Shown here in pieces: positions 27,301-36,454 of a stretch of DNA of 64,000 nucleotides. The translations under genes and the position numbers were made by a program. The notes below the pieces were generated by a model. It was not told where the DNA came from and ran no database searches. It worked only from the letters and a program-made list of their open reading frames with translations. The stretch's first letter is position 1, and each line of letters begins with the position of its first letter. The DNA comes from Palsa-1033 sp963735455 (GTDB taxonomy: Bacteria; Chloroflexota; Limnocylindria; Limnocylindrales; CSP1-4), in contig CAVTKZ010000002.1 of NCBI GenBank assembly GCA_963735455.1, forward strand, positions 248,001 through 312,000, read 5' to 3'.

Positions 27301-28667
27301 TGTTCGCCAAGGTCCTGATCGCCAACCGGGGCGAGATCGCTGTCCGGATCCTGCGCGCCTGCCGGACCCTGGGTGTCGAGGCCGTGGTGGCCTACAGCGA
27401 GGCCGACCGGGAGAGCCTGGCCGTCCAGCTCGCCGACGAGGCGATCTGCATCGGCCCGGCCGACGCCAAGCGGAGCTACCTCTCGGCGCCGGCAGTGATC
27501 AGCGCGGCGATCGTGTCGGGCTGCGACGCGATCCATCCCGGCTACGGCTTCCTGTCCGAGGACGAGGGCTTTGCCGAGGTGGTCCGGGCCCACGGCCTGA
27601 CCTTCATCGGACCGCCGCCCCAGGTCCTGGAGCGCTTCGCCAGCAAGGAGGCCACGCGCCGCCTGCTGGGCGGCGAAGGCCTGGCCACGATCCCGGGCTC
27701 GAACGGGATGCTCCGGGACGACCTCCACGGACTCGAGGAGGCGGAGCGGATCGGCTACCCGGTCCTGATCAAGCCGTCGGCCGGCGGCGGCGGCAAGGGG
27801 ATGCGCATGGTGCGCACCCCGCGCGAGCTCGAGGCGGCTCTCAAGATCTGCCGCTCGGAGGCCCGGGCGGCCTTCGGCGACGACTCGCTGTACCTCGAGA
27901 AATGGCTCGAGGACAACCGCCACGTCGAGGTCCAGGTGGCCGTCGACCGGTTCGGCCACGGCGTCCACCTCGGCGAGCGCGACTGCTCGGTCCAGCGCCG
28001 CCACCAGAAGTTCCTCGAGGAGGCGCCCACGCCGGCCCTTGACGACGCCGCTCGCGACGAGCTCGCCGAGCGCGCGATCAAGGCCGTCGTGGCCGCCGGC
28101 TACGAGAACGTGGGCACCCTGGAGTTCCTGGTCGATCCGGCGGGCAACGCGTACTTCATCGAGATCAACTGCCGGATCCAGGTCGAGCACCCGGTGACCG
28201 AGATGCTGACCGGGATCGACCTCGTGGTGACCCAGATCCGGATCGCGGCCGGTGAGCCGCTGGGCTTCAGCCAGGCCGACGTGACCCTGCGCGGCCACGC
28301 CCTCGAATTCCGGATCAACGCTGAGGACGCCAGCCACGACTTCCGGCCGAGCACCGGCGTCGTCGAGCGCTACCTCGCCCCGGGCGGACCCGGGGTCCGG
28401 ATGGACAGCCACCTGTTCACCGGCTACGAGGTGCCCCCGTTCTACGACTCGCTGCTGGGCAAGCTGGTGGTCTGGGGGCCCGACCGGTCGACGGCGATCG
28501 CCCGCTCGCGGGTGGCGCTCGACGAACTGGTCGTGGAGGGCATCGTGACCAATATCGCCATCCACCAGGCGCTCCTGGTCAACGACACCTTCCTGGCCGG
28601 CGAGATGACCACCAACCTCGTCGACCGGATCGGCTCGGCCGCCTTCCTGGCTGCGGCCGCCCGCTAG
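27300..28667 (+). CDS. accC: Biotin carboxylase subunit of acetyl-CoA carboxylase
   Basis: A 455-residue ATP-grasp enzyme that carboxylates biotin with bicarbonate. It begins MFAKVLIANRGEIAVRILRAC. IHPGYGFLSEDEGF, KPSAGGGGKGMRMV (ATP loop), EKWLEDNRHVEVQV, GERDCSVQRRHQKFLEEAP and EINCRIQVEHPVTEMLTGIDL form the active site. The ATG overlaps the upstream stop. Length and motifs are complete. Confidence 0.96.
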   Translation: MFAKVLIANRGEIAVRILRACRTLGVEAVVAYSEADRESLAVQLADEAICIGPADAKRSYLSAPAVISAAIVSGCDAIHPGYGFLSEDEGFAEVVRAHGLTFIGPPPQVLERFASKEATRRLLGGEGLATIPGSNGMLRDDLHGLEEAERIGYPVLIKPSAGGGGKGMRMVRTPRELEAALKICRSEARAAFGDDSLYLEKWLEDNRHVEVQVAVDRFGHGVHLGERDCSVQRRHQKFLEEAPTPALDDAARDELAERAIKAVVAAGYENVGTLEFLVDPAGNAYFIEINCRIQVEHPVTEMLTGIDLVVTQIRIAAGEPLGFSQADVTLRGHALEFRINAEDASHDFRPSTGVVERYLAPGGPGVRMDSHLFTGYEVPPFYDSLLGKLVVWGPDRSTAIARSRVALDELVVEGIVTNIAIHQALLVNDTFLAGEMTTNLVDRIGSAAFLAAAAR

Positions 28668-28740
28668 ACGCCTTGCAGACCTGCACGGAATCCGCCGCAC
28701 GGCCGGACGCCCGGGCGGCACACTGCCCCCAGCCAGCACC

Positions 28741-29220
28741 ATGGAGCTGCCCGTGACCGACGCCCCGCCTGCCATCGTCCACACGACCCGCGAGATCGAG
28801 GGCCTGATCCCCCATCGCTGGCCGTTCCTGCTCGTCGATCGGATCGTCGAGTACGACGAAGCGGCCCGTCGGATCGTCGGGATCAAGGCCGTCACCGCGA
28901 CCGAATGGTTCTTCCAGGGCCACTTCCCCGGGCTGCCGGTGATGCCCGGGGTGATGCAGGTCGAGGCCCTCGCCCAGGTGATGGCCGTCTTCGTCGCCAA
29001 GCAGCCCGGCTTCGGCGACCGGATCGGGCTGTTCGGGGGCATCGATGAGTGCCGCTTCAAGCGGGTCGTCAGCCCCGGCGACACGCTCCGCCTCGAGATC
29101 ACGATGGACAAGCTTGGACGGCGCTTCGGCCGGGGCCTGGGCACCGCCACGGTCGATGGCGAGGTCGCCTGCCAGGCCACGTTGAGCTTCATCATCCCGG
29201 ACGCCGCGGTGCTCCGCTGA
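28741..29220 (+). CDS. fabZ: 3-hydroxyacyl-ACP dehydratase
   Basis: A 159-residue hot-dog-fold enzyme that removes water during fatty acid elongation. LIPHRWPFLLVDRI opens the domain. FFQGHFPGLPVMPGVMQVEALAQ carries the catalytic His and Glu. The start is ATG 28741, but GTG 28753 with GGAG six bases before it fits translation better and would shorten it by four residues. The 73 bases before it are the first gap in the fatty acid run. Confidence 0.94.
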   Translation: MELPVTDAPPAIVHTTREIEGLIPHRWPFLLVDRIVEYDEAARRIVGIKAVTATEWFFQGHFPGLPVMPGVMQVEALAQVMAVFVAKQPGFGDRIGLFGGIDECRFKRVVSPGDTLRLEITMDKLGRRFGRGLGTATVDGEVACQATLSFIIPDAAVLR

Positions 29221-29963
29221 TGGCCCGGATCGCGGTCCTCAGCGACGTCCACGGCAACCTCGTGGCGCTCGAGGCAGTCCGGGCAGCAATCAGGAAGGAA
29301 CGGCCGGACGCGGTGATGGTCTGCGGCGACCTGGTCCTCAACGGCCCCGACCCGGCCGGGGTCGTCGACGCGGTCCGCGAGCTCGAGGCCGAGGGCGCCC
29401 TCGTCGTCGCCGGCAATACCGACATCGCCGTCGCCGACTTCGACTACGCGGCGGCCTTCCCGTCGCTGATGGACGGCGTCCCCAAATCGATCCGATCGGC
29501 GGCCGAGTGGGCCCACGACCAGCTCGGCGACGATCGGCTGGACTGGCTGCGCCGGCTGCCCGCCGAGCGCCGGCTGCGCCTGGGTCAGCTGCTGGCGCTG
29601 GCCACCCATGCCTCGCCCGGCTCGCAAACGGAGGGCTTCGACGGCGCCCTCGACCCGAACGTGATGATCGAGCGGGCATCGCGCACGGACGCCCGCGTGA
29701 TCTGCTGCGGCCATACCCACCTGCCCGAGGTGCGCGACCTGGGCTGGAAGCTGATCGTCAACGCGGGCAGCGCCGGCTACGTCTTCGACGGCGACCCGAC
29801 CGCCTCGTGGGCGGTCGTCACGATTGAAGGCGAGCAGGTCGAGGGTGAGATCCGGCGGACCGAGTTCGACTCGCTCACCGTCAGCAATGCCCTGTCCGCC
29901 CGGGGCCTGCCCGGTGACGTCTACCGGGCGGCGACGGTTCGCAACGGGAAGCTCGTCCGATGA
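29220..29963 (+). CDS. Calcineurin-like metallophosphoesterase (YfcE/MJ0936-type)
   Basis: A 247-residue protein. The metal ligands are in order: LSDVHGN, VCGDLVLNGPDP, VVAGNTD, LATHASPG and CCGHTHLPEV. This is the small single-domain phosphodiesterase family. It overlaps fabZ (TGATG) and fabF (ATGA), so it is translated with them. Why a phosphoesterase lies in a fatty acid operon is not clear. A role in acyl-carrier-protein or nucleotide turnover would be a guess. Confidence 0.88.
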   Translation: MARIAVLSDVHGNLVALEAVRAAIRKERPDAVMVCGDLVLNGPDPAGVVDAVRELEAEGALVVAGNTDIAVADFDYAAAFPSLMDGVPKSIRSAAEWAHDQLGDDRLDWLRRLPAERRLRLGQLLALATHASPGSQTEGFDGALDPNVMIERASRTDARVICCGHTHLPEVRDLGWKLIVNAGSAGYVFDGDPTASWAVVTIEGEQVEGEIRRTEFDSLTVSNALSARGLPGDVYRAATVRNGKLVR

Positions 29964-31219
29964 GCCGCTCCGAGCGCCGGGTGGTGGTCACCGGGATGGG
30001 CGTCATGTCGGGCATCGGCATCGGCGTCGAGGCGACCTGGGCGGGCCTGATTGCCGGCCGCTCCGGGGTGAGTCGGATCAGCTCGTTCGAGCCCGATCGG
30101 GTCGATTCCAAGATCGCCGCGTCGGTCGGCGAGTTCGACGCCAGCCACGTCCTCGATCGCAAGGAGCTCCGACGGGCTGATCGCTATACCCAGCTCGGGC
30201 TCGTCGCCGCCCGCGAGGCGCTCGACCAGGCCGGCCTGCCCGGCCGGCTGGAGGGGGCCCTGGCCGAGGCCACCGGGATCATCCTGGGCACCGGCCTGGG
30301 CGGGGTGAACACGCTGTGCGAGCAGATCGAGATCAACGCCACCCGCGGCCCGGACCGGGTCAGCCCGTTCTTCGTGCCGATGGCCATCCCGAACGTGGGG
30401 GCCGGCCAGCTGTCGATCACCTTCGGCGCCCTCGGCCCGAACTTCGCGATCGCGTCGGCCTGTGCCACGGGCGGCCACGCGATCGGCGAGTCATGGGAGA
30501 TCATCCGCCGCGGCGACGCCGAGATCATGGTCGCCGGCGGGGCCGAGGCCGGCGTCCAGGAAGCGCTGGTGGCCGGCTTCTGTGCGATGCGCGCGCTGTC
30601 GACGCGCAACGACGATCCGGCCGGCGCGTCCCGGCCGTTCGACGCCGCCCGGGACGGCTTCGTGATCGGCGAGGGCTGCGGGATCGTGGTCCTCGAGGAG
30701 CTCGAGCACGCCCGCGCCCGGGGCGCGGAGCCCCTGGCCGAGCTGATCGGCTACGGCGCGACCGCCGACGCCGAGCACATCACCCTGCCCGCGCCGGGCG
30801 GCAGCGGCGCTGTCCGGGCGGCCCGCCGAGCGCTCCAGAAGGCCGACCTGACGGCCGACGCGATCGACCACGTCAATGCCCACGCGACCTCGACCCCGCC
30901 CGGCGACAAGGCCGAGCTGCAGGCGATCCGGACGATCCTCGGCGATCGAGCCCCGGAGGTTCCGGTCACGGCCAACAAGTCGATGCTCGGCCATACCCTG
31001 GGCGCCGCCGGCGCGATCGAGGCGGTGGCGACGATCCAGACGATCCGGACCGGGATCGTGCCGCCCACGATCAACCTGACCGATCCCGACGAGGAGGCCG
31101 ATGGCCTCGACCTGACCCCCCTCGTGGCGACCCGTCACGACGTTCGGACGGCGCTCAGCAACTCGTTCGGCTTCGGCGGCCAGAACAGCGCCCTGATCTT
31201 CACCAGGTTCGACGGATGA
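29960..31219 (+). CDS. fabF: 3-oxoacyl-ACP synthase II
   Basis: A 419-residue condensing enzyme with the Cys-His-His triad: SACATGGHAIGE (Cys), NAHATSTPPGD (His) and NKSMLGHTLGAAGAIE (Lys and His). It elongates acyl-ACP with malonyl-ACP. The start MSRSERRVVVTGMGVMSGIG is normal. It is overlapped by its neighbours at both ends. Confidence 0.96.
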   Translation: MSRSERRVVVTGMGVMSGIGIGVEATWAGLIAGRSGVSRISSFEPDRVDSKIAASVGEFDASHVLDRKELRRADRYTQLGLVAAREALDQAGLPGRLEGALAEATGIILGTGLGGVNTLCEQIEINATRGPDRVSPFFVPMAIPNVGAGQLSITFGALGPNFAIASACATGGHAIGESWEIIRRGDAEIMVAGGAEAGVQEALVAGFCAMRALSTRNDDPAGASRPFDAARDGFVIGEGCGIVVLEELEHARARGAEPLAELIGYGATADAEHITLPAPGGSGAVRAARRALQKADLTADAIDHVNAHATSTPPGDKAELQAIRTILGDRAPEVPVTANKSMLGHTLGAAGAIEAVATIQTIRTGIVPPTINLTDPDEEADGLDLTPLVATRHDVRTALSNSFGFGGQNSALIFTRFDG

Positions 31220-31752
31220 CCGACGACGTCGCCCCGCATTCGGCCGCCACGAGCGGCGCTCAGCCGGCCACGGCCGGGCTGGGCGGGGCCGACCGCTCGC
31301 TGCTCGGCCTCGTCGATCGGCTGGCGATCCTCCTCGAGCGGAGCGAGCTGACCGAGCTCGAAGTGGAGGCCGGCGGGACCGGCCTGGTCCTGCGCAAGGC
31401 CGGGACCGTCCGGCCGGCGGCCGGGACCGAGCCGGGCGTCGCCGGAGGGGCCGTGGCGGTCGGTCCGGGGCCCGCCCTCGGGCCGCCGGCAGCCGCAGGG
31501 GGTGAGCTCGCTCGCCCGTCGGTCAAGGCGCCCCTGACTGGAATCTTCTACGCCTCACCCGCGCCGGGCTCGGCCAACTACGTCCAGGTTGGCGGCGAGG
31601 TCGCGGTCGGCCAGGTGATCGGCCTGATCGAGGCGATGAAGCTGTTCAACGAGATCAAGTCGGACCTGGCTGGACGGGTCGTGCGGGTGGTCGCCGAGAG
31701 CGGCCAGCTGGTCAAGGCCCGTCAGCCGCTTGTCGAGGTGGACCCGCTGTGA
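31216..31752 (+). CDS. accB: Biotin carboxyl carrier protein of acetyl-CoA carboxylase
   Basis: A 178-residue protein with a helical N-terminus (LERSELTELEVEAGGTGLVLRK), a Gly/Pro/Ala linker and a biotinyl domain. The motif LIEAMKLFNEI places the biotin acceptor at Lys142. The thumb insert between strands 2 and 3 (FYASPAPGSANYVQVG) is also present. This is the working BCCP for AccC and AccAD. It is separated from accC by three genes and overlaps fabF and fabH. Confidence 0.95.
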   Translation: MTDDVAPHSAATSGAQPATAGLGGADRSLLGLVDRLAILLERSELTELEVEAGGTGLVLRKAGTVRPAAGTEPGVAGGAVAVGPGPALGPPAAAGGELARPSVKAPLTGIFYASPAPGSANYVQVGGEVAVGQVIGLIEAMKLFNEIKSDLAGRVVRVVAESGQLVKARQPLVEVDPL

Positions 31753-32948
31753 CCGCCGACCCTCGTCCTCGCTATGCCCACCTGGCCGGCTGGGGCCGCT
31801 ATGCGCCGGCCGGCGTCCTGACCAACGCCGATCTCGAGCGGATGGTCGACACGTCCGACGAGTGGATCGTGAGCCGGACAGGGATCCGCGAGCGGCGGGT
31901 CGCGGCGGCCCACGAGACGACCGCGTCGATGGCCGCTGTCGCCTCGCTGCGGGCCATTGCCGTGGCCGGGATCGAGCCGGCCGACATCGACCTGATCCTG
32001 CTCGGGACGCTGACCCCCGACTACTGGATGCCGGCGACCGCGGCCCTGGTCAAGGAGGCGATCGGCAATACCAAGGCCGTGGCCATGGACCTCGCCGCGG
32101 CCTGCTCGGGCTTCGTCTACGGCTATGCCACGGCGCAGGCGTACATCACCAGCGGGATGGCCCGCCACGTCCTGGTGATCGGGGCCGAGCTGCTGACTCG
32201 CTTCCTCGACTACACCGATCGGAACACCTGCATCCTGTTCGGCGACGGGGCCGGAGCCGTGGTCCTGTCGGCGTCCGATGAGCCGGGCGGCGGCCTGGGC
32301 GTCGAGCTGACGACCGAGCCCCAGGGCGCCTACATGATCTGGCTGCCCTCGGGCGGCTCGAAGAGCCCGCCCTCGGCGGCGACGATCGCCCGGGGCGAGC
32401 ACTTCATCCGGATGGAGGGCAAGGAGACCTATCGCTTCGCGACCCGGACCCTGGCGACCACCGCCCTGGCGGCGATCGAGCACGCCGGGCTGCAGCCCGG
32501 CGACATCAGCCTGATCATTCCCCACCAGGCCAACATCCGGATCATCGAGGCGGTGGCCAAGGGCCTCGACCTGTCGATGGACCGGATGTTCGTCAACGTC
32601 GACCGCTACGGCAATACCTCGGCGGCCTCGATCCCGATCGCCCTGGCCGAGGCGGCCAACAGCGGCCGGATCAAGGTCGGCGACCGGATCGTGATCGTTG
32701 CCTTCGGGGCCGGCTTCACCTCGGGCGCGGTCGCGATCCAGTGGACGGTGGACCCGGCCCGGGGCGCCCTGGGCGAGGCGATCTCGCCCGATTCGGTCCA
32801 TGTCCGGCCGCCCCTCGACTGGGACTCGGTCGACCCGATCCCCGATGCCCTGGCCGAGATCCTGGCCCGCCCGGGGCGGGTCCCGCTGGACCTGTCCGAC
32901 GTCGTGCCCGGCGAGCCCGAACCGGCCGCCCATCCCGCCCTGCGCTAG
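31749..32948 (+). CDS. fabH: 3-oxoacyl-ACP synthase III with extended C-terminus
   Basis: A 399-residue initiator of fatty acid synthesis. The triad is Cys in DLAAACSGFVYGY, His in IIPHQANIRI and Asn in YGNTSAAS. The usual enzyme ends near residue 330, where this one reads AFGAGFTSGAVAIQW. About 67 further residues, acidic and Pro-rich, follow with no family I recognise. The GTG start overlaps accB (GTGA). Confidence 0.94.
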   Translation: MTADPRPRYAHLAGWGRYAPAGVLTNADLERMVDTSDEWIVSRTGIRERRVAAAHETTASMAAVASLRAIAVAGIEPADIDLILLGTLTPDYWMPATAALVKEAIGNTKAVAMDLAAACSGFVYGYATAQAYITSGMARHVLVIGAELLTRFLDYTDRNTCILFGDGAGAVVLSASDEPGGGLGVELTTEPQGAYMIWLPSGGSKSPPSAATIARGEHFIRMEGKETYRFATRTLATTALAAIEHAGLQPGDISLIIPHQANIRIIEAVAKGLDLSMDRMFVNVDRYGNTSAASIPIALAEAANSGRIKVGDRIVIVAFGAGFTSGAVAIQWTVDPARGALGEAISPDSVHVRPPLDWDSVDPIPDALAEILARPGRVPLDLSDVVPGEPEPAAHPALR

Positions 32949-32981
32949 CGGCGCGTCCAGACCAGAGGTGGAGGTCAGGCG

Positions 32982-33732
32982 ATGATCGATCTGTCCGGCC
33001 GGAGCGCCGTCGTCACCGGGGGCTCGCGGGGCATCGGCCGGGCGATCGTCGTGCGCTTGGCCACCCAGGGCGCCGACGTCACCTTCAGCTACCGGGGCAA
33101 TGCGGCCGCCGCGGCCGAGACGGTCGCCGCGGTCGAGGCCCTCGGCCGGCGGGCGATCGCCCAGCCAGGGCGACGCCACGGACCCGGCCGCCGCCGAGGC
33201 CCTGGTCAAGACCGCGCTCGAGGCGTTCGGCAAGGTCGACATCCTGGTCAACAACGCCGGGATCACCCACGACGACCTGATCATGCGGATGAGCCTCGAC
33301 GCCTGGCGGGAGGTCCTCGAGACGAACCTCTTTGGCGCGTTCTACGCGATCAAGGCCGTGACCCGGCCGATGCTCAAGGCGAAGAGTGGCCGGATCATCA
33401 ACATCACCAGCGTCTCGGGCCAGGCCGGCCAGACCGGCCAGGCGAACTACTCGGCGGCCAAGGCCGGCCTGATCGGGCTGACCAAGGCGACCGCCCGGGA
33501 GCTGGCCAGCCGGGGGATCACCGCCAACGCCGTGGCGCCCGGCTTCGTCCTGACCGAGCTGACCCAGGACCTGCCGGCCGCGCTCCAGGACCAGATCACC
33601 GCGGCGACGCCGCTGGGCCGCTTCGCCACGACCGACGAGGTCGCCTTCGCGGTCGCCTTCCTGGCATCCGACGAGGCGGCCTACATCACCGGGCAGGTGC
33701 TGGCCGTCGACGGCGGCCTGGTGATGATGTAG
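32982..33732 (+). CDS. fabG: 3-oxoacyl-ACP reductase, frameshifted
   Basis: A short-chain dehydrogenase of about 249 residues that reduces the keto group in fatty acid elongation. GGTGGAGG lies before ATG 32982. The first frame gives VVTGGSRGIGRAIVVRLA (NADPH loop) and runs to ALGRRAIAQ near 33165. The rest is in another frame: QGDATDPAAAEALV, DILVNNAGITHDDLI, ITSVSGQAG, YSAAKAGLIGLTK with the catalytic Tyr and Lys, and the C-terminal DGGLVMM. One indel at about 33160-33175 separates them. It is the last gene of the fatty acid run; no acpP or fabD is in the window. Confidence 0.9.
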
Positions 33733-33753
33733 GTCGGGGCGCGCGCCGCCCGG

Positions 33754-34953
33754 CTAGCGGCCGGGCCGGGCCGCGACGCCCGCTTCGCGCCCGCCGCCGG
33801 GTGCCCAACGCACGTTCTGGACGAAGGCCGTCGGGTCGACCCGGTCGCGGTTCTCGCCGATCTTGGCCAGCATCGTGTCGATCAGCTCGTCCGACAGCAG
33901 GCGGGGCTGGAGGCCGAGCGACAGGAGCTTCTCGTGCTTCGGGTTGTAGTAATGCTGCTCCAGCTCGACCCGGGGATTCGTGACGTGCTCGACCCTGACC
34001 GTCCAGCCCAGGGCCTCGCCCGCGACCTGGACCTTGGTGGCCAGCTCCTGGACGCTGAACTGCTCGGTGAACTGGTTGTAGACCAGGAGCTCGCCGTGGC
34101 CGGCCGGATTGGCCACCGCCAGGCCCACGCACTGGATCGTGTCCCGGATGTTCAGGTAGCCCCGGGTCTGGCCGCCCTGGCCGTAGACCGTCAGCGGATG
34201 GCCGACGGTGGCCTGGACGCAGAACCGGTTGAGGGCCGTGCCGAAGACCTCGTCGTAGTGGAAGCTCGTGGCCAGGCGTGGATCGAGCGCCGACTCGTCG
34301 GTCTCGACGCCGTAGACGACGCCCTGGTGGAGGTCGGTCGCCCGGAGGCCCCAGATCCGGCAGGCGAAGTGGATGTTGGCGCTGTCGTGGACTTTCGAGA
34401 GGTGGTAGATCGAGCCGGGCGTCTTGGGGTACAGGAAGGTGTGCTCGCGGCCCTTGTGGTGGACCGTCAGGTAGCCCTCTTCGATGTCGATCTCGGGCGT
34501 GCCGTACTCGCCCATCGTGCCCAGCTTGACCAGGTGGGCCTCGGGCGCCTTGTCCCGGATCGCGAACAGGACGTTGAGGTTGCCGATCACGTTGTTGGCC
34601 TGGGTCAGGGCGGCGTGCCGGGCGGAGATCATCGAGAAGGGCGCCGAGGGCTGCTCGCCGTAGTGGACGATCGCGTCGGGCTGGAAGCCGTCGATGAGGG
34701 CCTCCACGAAGGCGTAATCGGTCAGGTCGCCGACCTGGATCTCGATCTCCCGCTCGGAGACCTCGCGCCAGGCGCGCACCCGCTCGTGGAGGGTCTGGAT
34801 CGGGATCAGCGGCTGGACCCCCAGCTCGAGCTCCCACTGGCGCTTGGCGAAGTTGTCGACCACCGCCACCCGGTGGCCGGCCCGCGAGAAGGCCATCGCG
34901 GTCGGCCAGCCGAGATAGCCGTCGCCGCCGAGCACGAGGATCCGCTGACTCAT
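33754..34953 (-). CDS. sqd1: UDP-sulfoquinovose synthase-like NAD-dependent epimerase/dehydratase
   Basis: A 399-residue SDR protein, very close to plant and cyanobacterial SQD1. It has LVLGGDGYLGWPTA (NAD loop), VHYGEQPSAPFSMI, LVKLGTMGEYGTPEIDIEEGY and YHLSKVHDSANI with the catalytic Tyr/Lys. LHQGVVYGVETDE, FGTALNRFCVQA and VYGQGGQTRGYLNIRDT follow. It converts UDP-glucose and sulfite to UDP-sulfoquinovose for sulfolipid or other sulfonated glycans. The start is ATG 34953; the open frame upstream overlaps the divergent gene. No sulfoquinovosyltransferase is adjacent. Confidence 0.93.
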   Translation of the reverse strand: MSQRILVLGGDGYLGWPTAMAFSRAGHRVAVVDNFAKRQWELELGVQPLIPIQTLHERVRAWREVSEREIEIQVGDLTDYAFVEALIDGFQPDAIVHYGEQPSAPFSMISARHAALTQANNVIGNLNVLFAIRDKAPEAHLVKLGTMGEYGTPEIDIEEGYLTVHHKGREHTFLYPKTPGSIYHLSKVHDSANIHFACRIWGLRATDLHQGVVYGVETDESALDPRLATSFHYDEVFGTALNRFCVQATVGHPLTVYGQGGQTRGYLNIRDTIQCVGLAVANPAGHGELLVYNQFTEQFSVQELATKVQVAGEALGWTVRVEHVTNPRVELEQHYYNPKHEKLLSLGLQPRLLSDELIDTMLAKIGENRDRVDPTAFVQNVRWAPGGGREAGVAARPGR

Positions 34954-35018
34954 GGCCTGCCCATCCGGACCAAGTATGACCAGTGCGCCAAGGGTCGTGC
35001 CGCCGGCCATCCTCGTGC

Positions 35019-35032
35019 TACCGTGCCCGAGG
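35019..35032 (+). promoter_or_regulatory. -10 box of the MBL-rhodanese gene
   Basis: TACCGT at 35019-35024 followed by eight bases and ATG 35033, without a clear Shine-Dalgarno beyond GAGG. The transcript would be leaderless or nearly so. Confidence 0.3.
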
Positions 35033-36439
35033 ATGTTCATTCGCCAGTTCCAGATCGACGGCCTGGGCCACCTGTCGACGCTGATCGGTGACGAGGAAGC
35101 GGGCGTGGCGGCGGTGGTCGATCCCCGCCGGGACGTGGACATCTACGTCGAGGCGGCGCAGGCCGGCGGCCTGCGGATCAGCCACGCGATCGAGACCCAC
35201 CTCCACAATGACTATGTCTCGGGCGGCCGCGAGCTGGCCGCCGCGACCGGTGCCGAGCAGCTGATCGGGGCCGGCGCCGGCCTGGCCTACGAGCATCGGC
35301 CGCTGGCCGACGGCCAGGTCGCGACCGTCGGCGCGCTGAGCTTCCAGGTCGTCGACACGCCCGGCCACACGCCCGAGCATGTGGCCTACTCAGTGGCCGA
35401 CACGAGCCGGGCGGCCGAGCCGCTGCTCATGTTCACCGGTGGATCGCTCCTGGTCGGGGCCGTCGGCCGGACGGACCTCCTCGGCACCGAGCACGCCCGG
35501 CCGTATGCCGAGCAGATGTTCCACTCGCTCCACGATCGGATCCTGGCCCACGAGGACTTCGTGGGCGTCTTCCCGACCCATGGCGCCGGCTCGCTGTGCT
35601 CGACCGGGATCGGCTCGACGCTCAACTCGACGATCGGATTCGAACGCCGCTACAACCCGCTCCTCCAGCCGGCGGAGGTCGACGTGTTCGCCCAGGCGCT
35701 GCTCGCCGGCCAGCCCGCCGTGCCCCGCTATTTCGCCCGGATGCGGCCCACGAACCAGGCCGGGCCGCGGGTCCTGGGCGGGATCCCCGGCCCGATCCCG
35801 ATCGCGCTCGACGAGCTCCGCCGGCTTGTGGCCGCCGGTGGCATCGTGCTCGACCTGCGCGACCCGGCGGCGTTCGCCGCCGGCCACCTGCCGGGCTCGC
35901 TCTCGATTCCGGCTGGGTCGTCATTCGCGACCTGGCTGGGCTGGGTCGTCGACTACGACCGGCCGGCCGTGCTGATCCTGGAAGGCGACGATCCGGCCGC
36001 CTGGGACGACGCGATCCGGCAGGCGCTCCGGATCGGCCACGAAGCGATCGCCGGCTACCTCGAAGGCGGCCTCGCCTCGTGGGCGGCGGCCGGCCTGCCG
36101 GTCGAAGCGAACGAGCGCCTGACCGTCGGTGAGCTGGCCGCGGCCGTTGATCGCGGTGGACCCCTCGCGCCGCTGGTCATCGACGTGCGGCAGGCCAGCG
36201 AGTACGAGGCCGGCCACGTCGACGGCGCCTGGCACATCGGGGCCGGCGAGCTGACCGGCCGGCTGGCCGAGCTGCCCCGCGACCGGCCGATCGCGACGAT
36301 CTGCGCGGCCGGCTACCGGGCCAGCGTCGCCGCCTCGCTCCTCGATGCCGCCGGCTTCACGAACGTCAGCCCGGTCGTCGGCGGGGTGGACACGTGGTCC
36401 GCCCAGGGCCTGCCCCTCGAGCGCGGACACCGGCCCTAG
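35033..36439 (+). CDS. MBL-fold metallohydrolase fused to two rhodanese domains (persulfide dioxygenase-like)
   Basis: A 468-residue protein. The N-terminal MBL domain has ETHLHNDYVSGG, a variant of the THxHxDH metal site with Tyr as the last residue. It continues with DTPGHTPEHVAY, LVGAVGRTDLLG and VFPTHGAGSLC. This pattern is common in ETHE1/CstB-like sulfur enzymes that use one iron. The first rhodanese domain (about residues 260-370) lacks the active Cys. The second (about 375-465) has ICAAGYRAS with the catalytic Cys. A role in oxidising or transferring persulfide sulfur is inferred from the family. It diverges from the sulfolipid gene, which uses sulfite. Confidence 0.85.
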   Translation: MFIRQFQIDGLGHLSTLIGDEEAGVAAVVDPRRDVDIYVEAAQAGGLRISHAIETHLHNDYVSGGRELAAATGAEQLIGAGAGLAYEHRPLADGQVATVGALSFQVVDTPGHTPEHVAYSVADTSRAAEPLLMFTGGSLLVGAVGRTDLLGTEHARPYAEQMFHSLHDRILAHEDFVGVFPTHGAGSLCSTGIGSTLNSTIGFERRYNPLLQPAEVDVFAQALLAGQPAVPRYFARMRPTNQAGPRVLGGIPGPIPIALDELRRLVAAGGIVLDLRDPAAFAAGHLPGSLSIPAGSSFATWLGWVVDYDRPAVLILEGDDPAAWDDAIRQALRIGHEAIAGYLEGGLASWAAAGLPVEANERLTVGELAAAVDRGGPLAPLVIDVRQASEYEAGHVDGAWHIGAGELTGRLAELPRDRPIATICAAGYRASVAASLLDAAGFTNVSPVVGGVDTWSAQGLPLERGHRP

Positions 36440-36454
36440 CCCCGTTCGGACGGC

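Noticed and set aside
27078..29720. 880-codon open frame antisense to accC, fabZ and the phosphoesterase
   Set aside because: Low-complexity Arg/Gly/Asp-rich translation with no motifs, fully opposite well-conserved genes. This is a by-product of very high GC.
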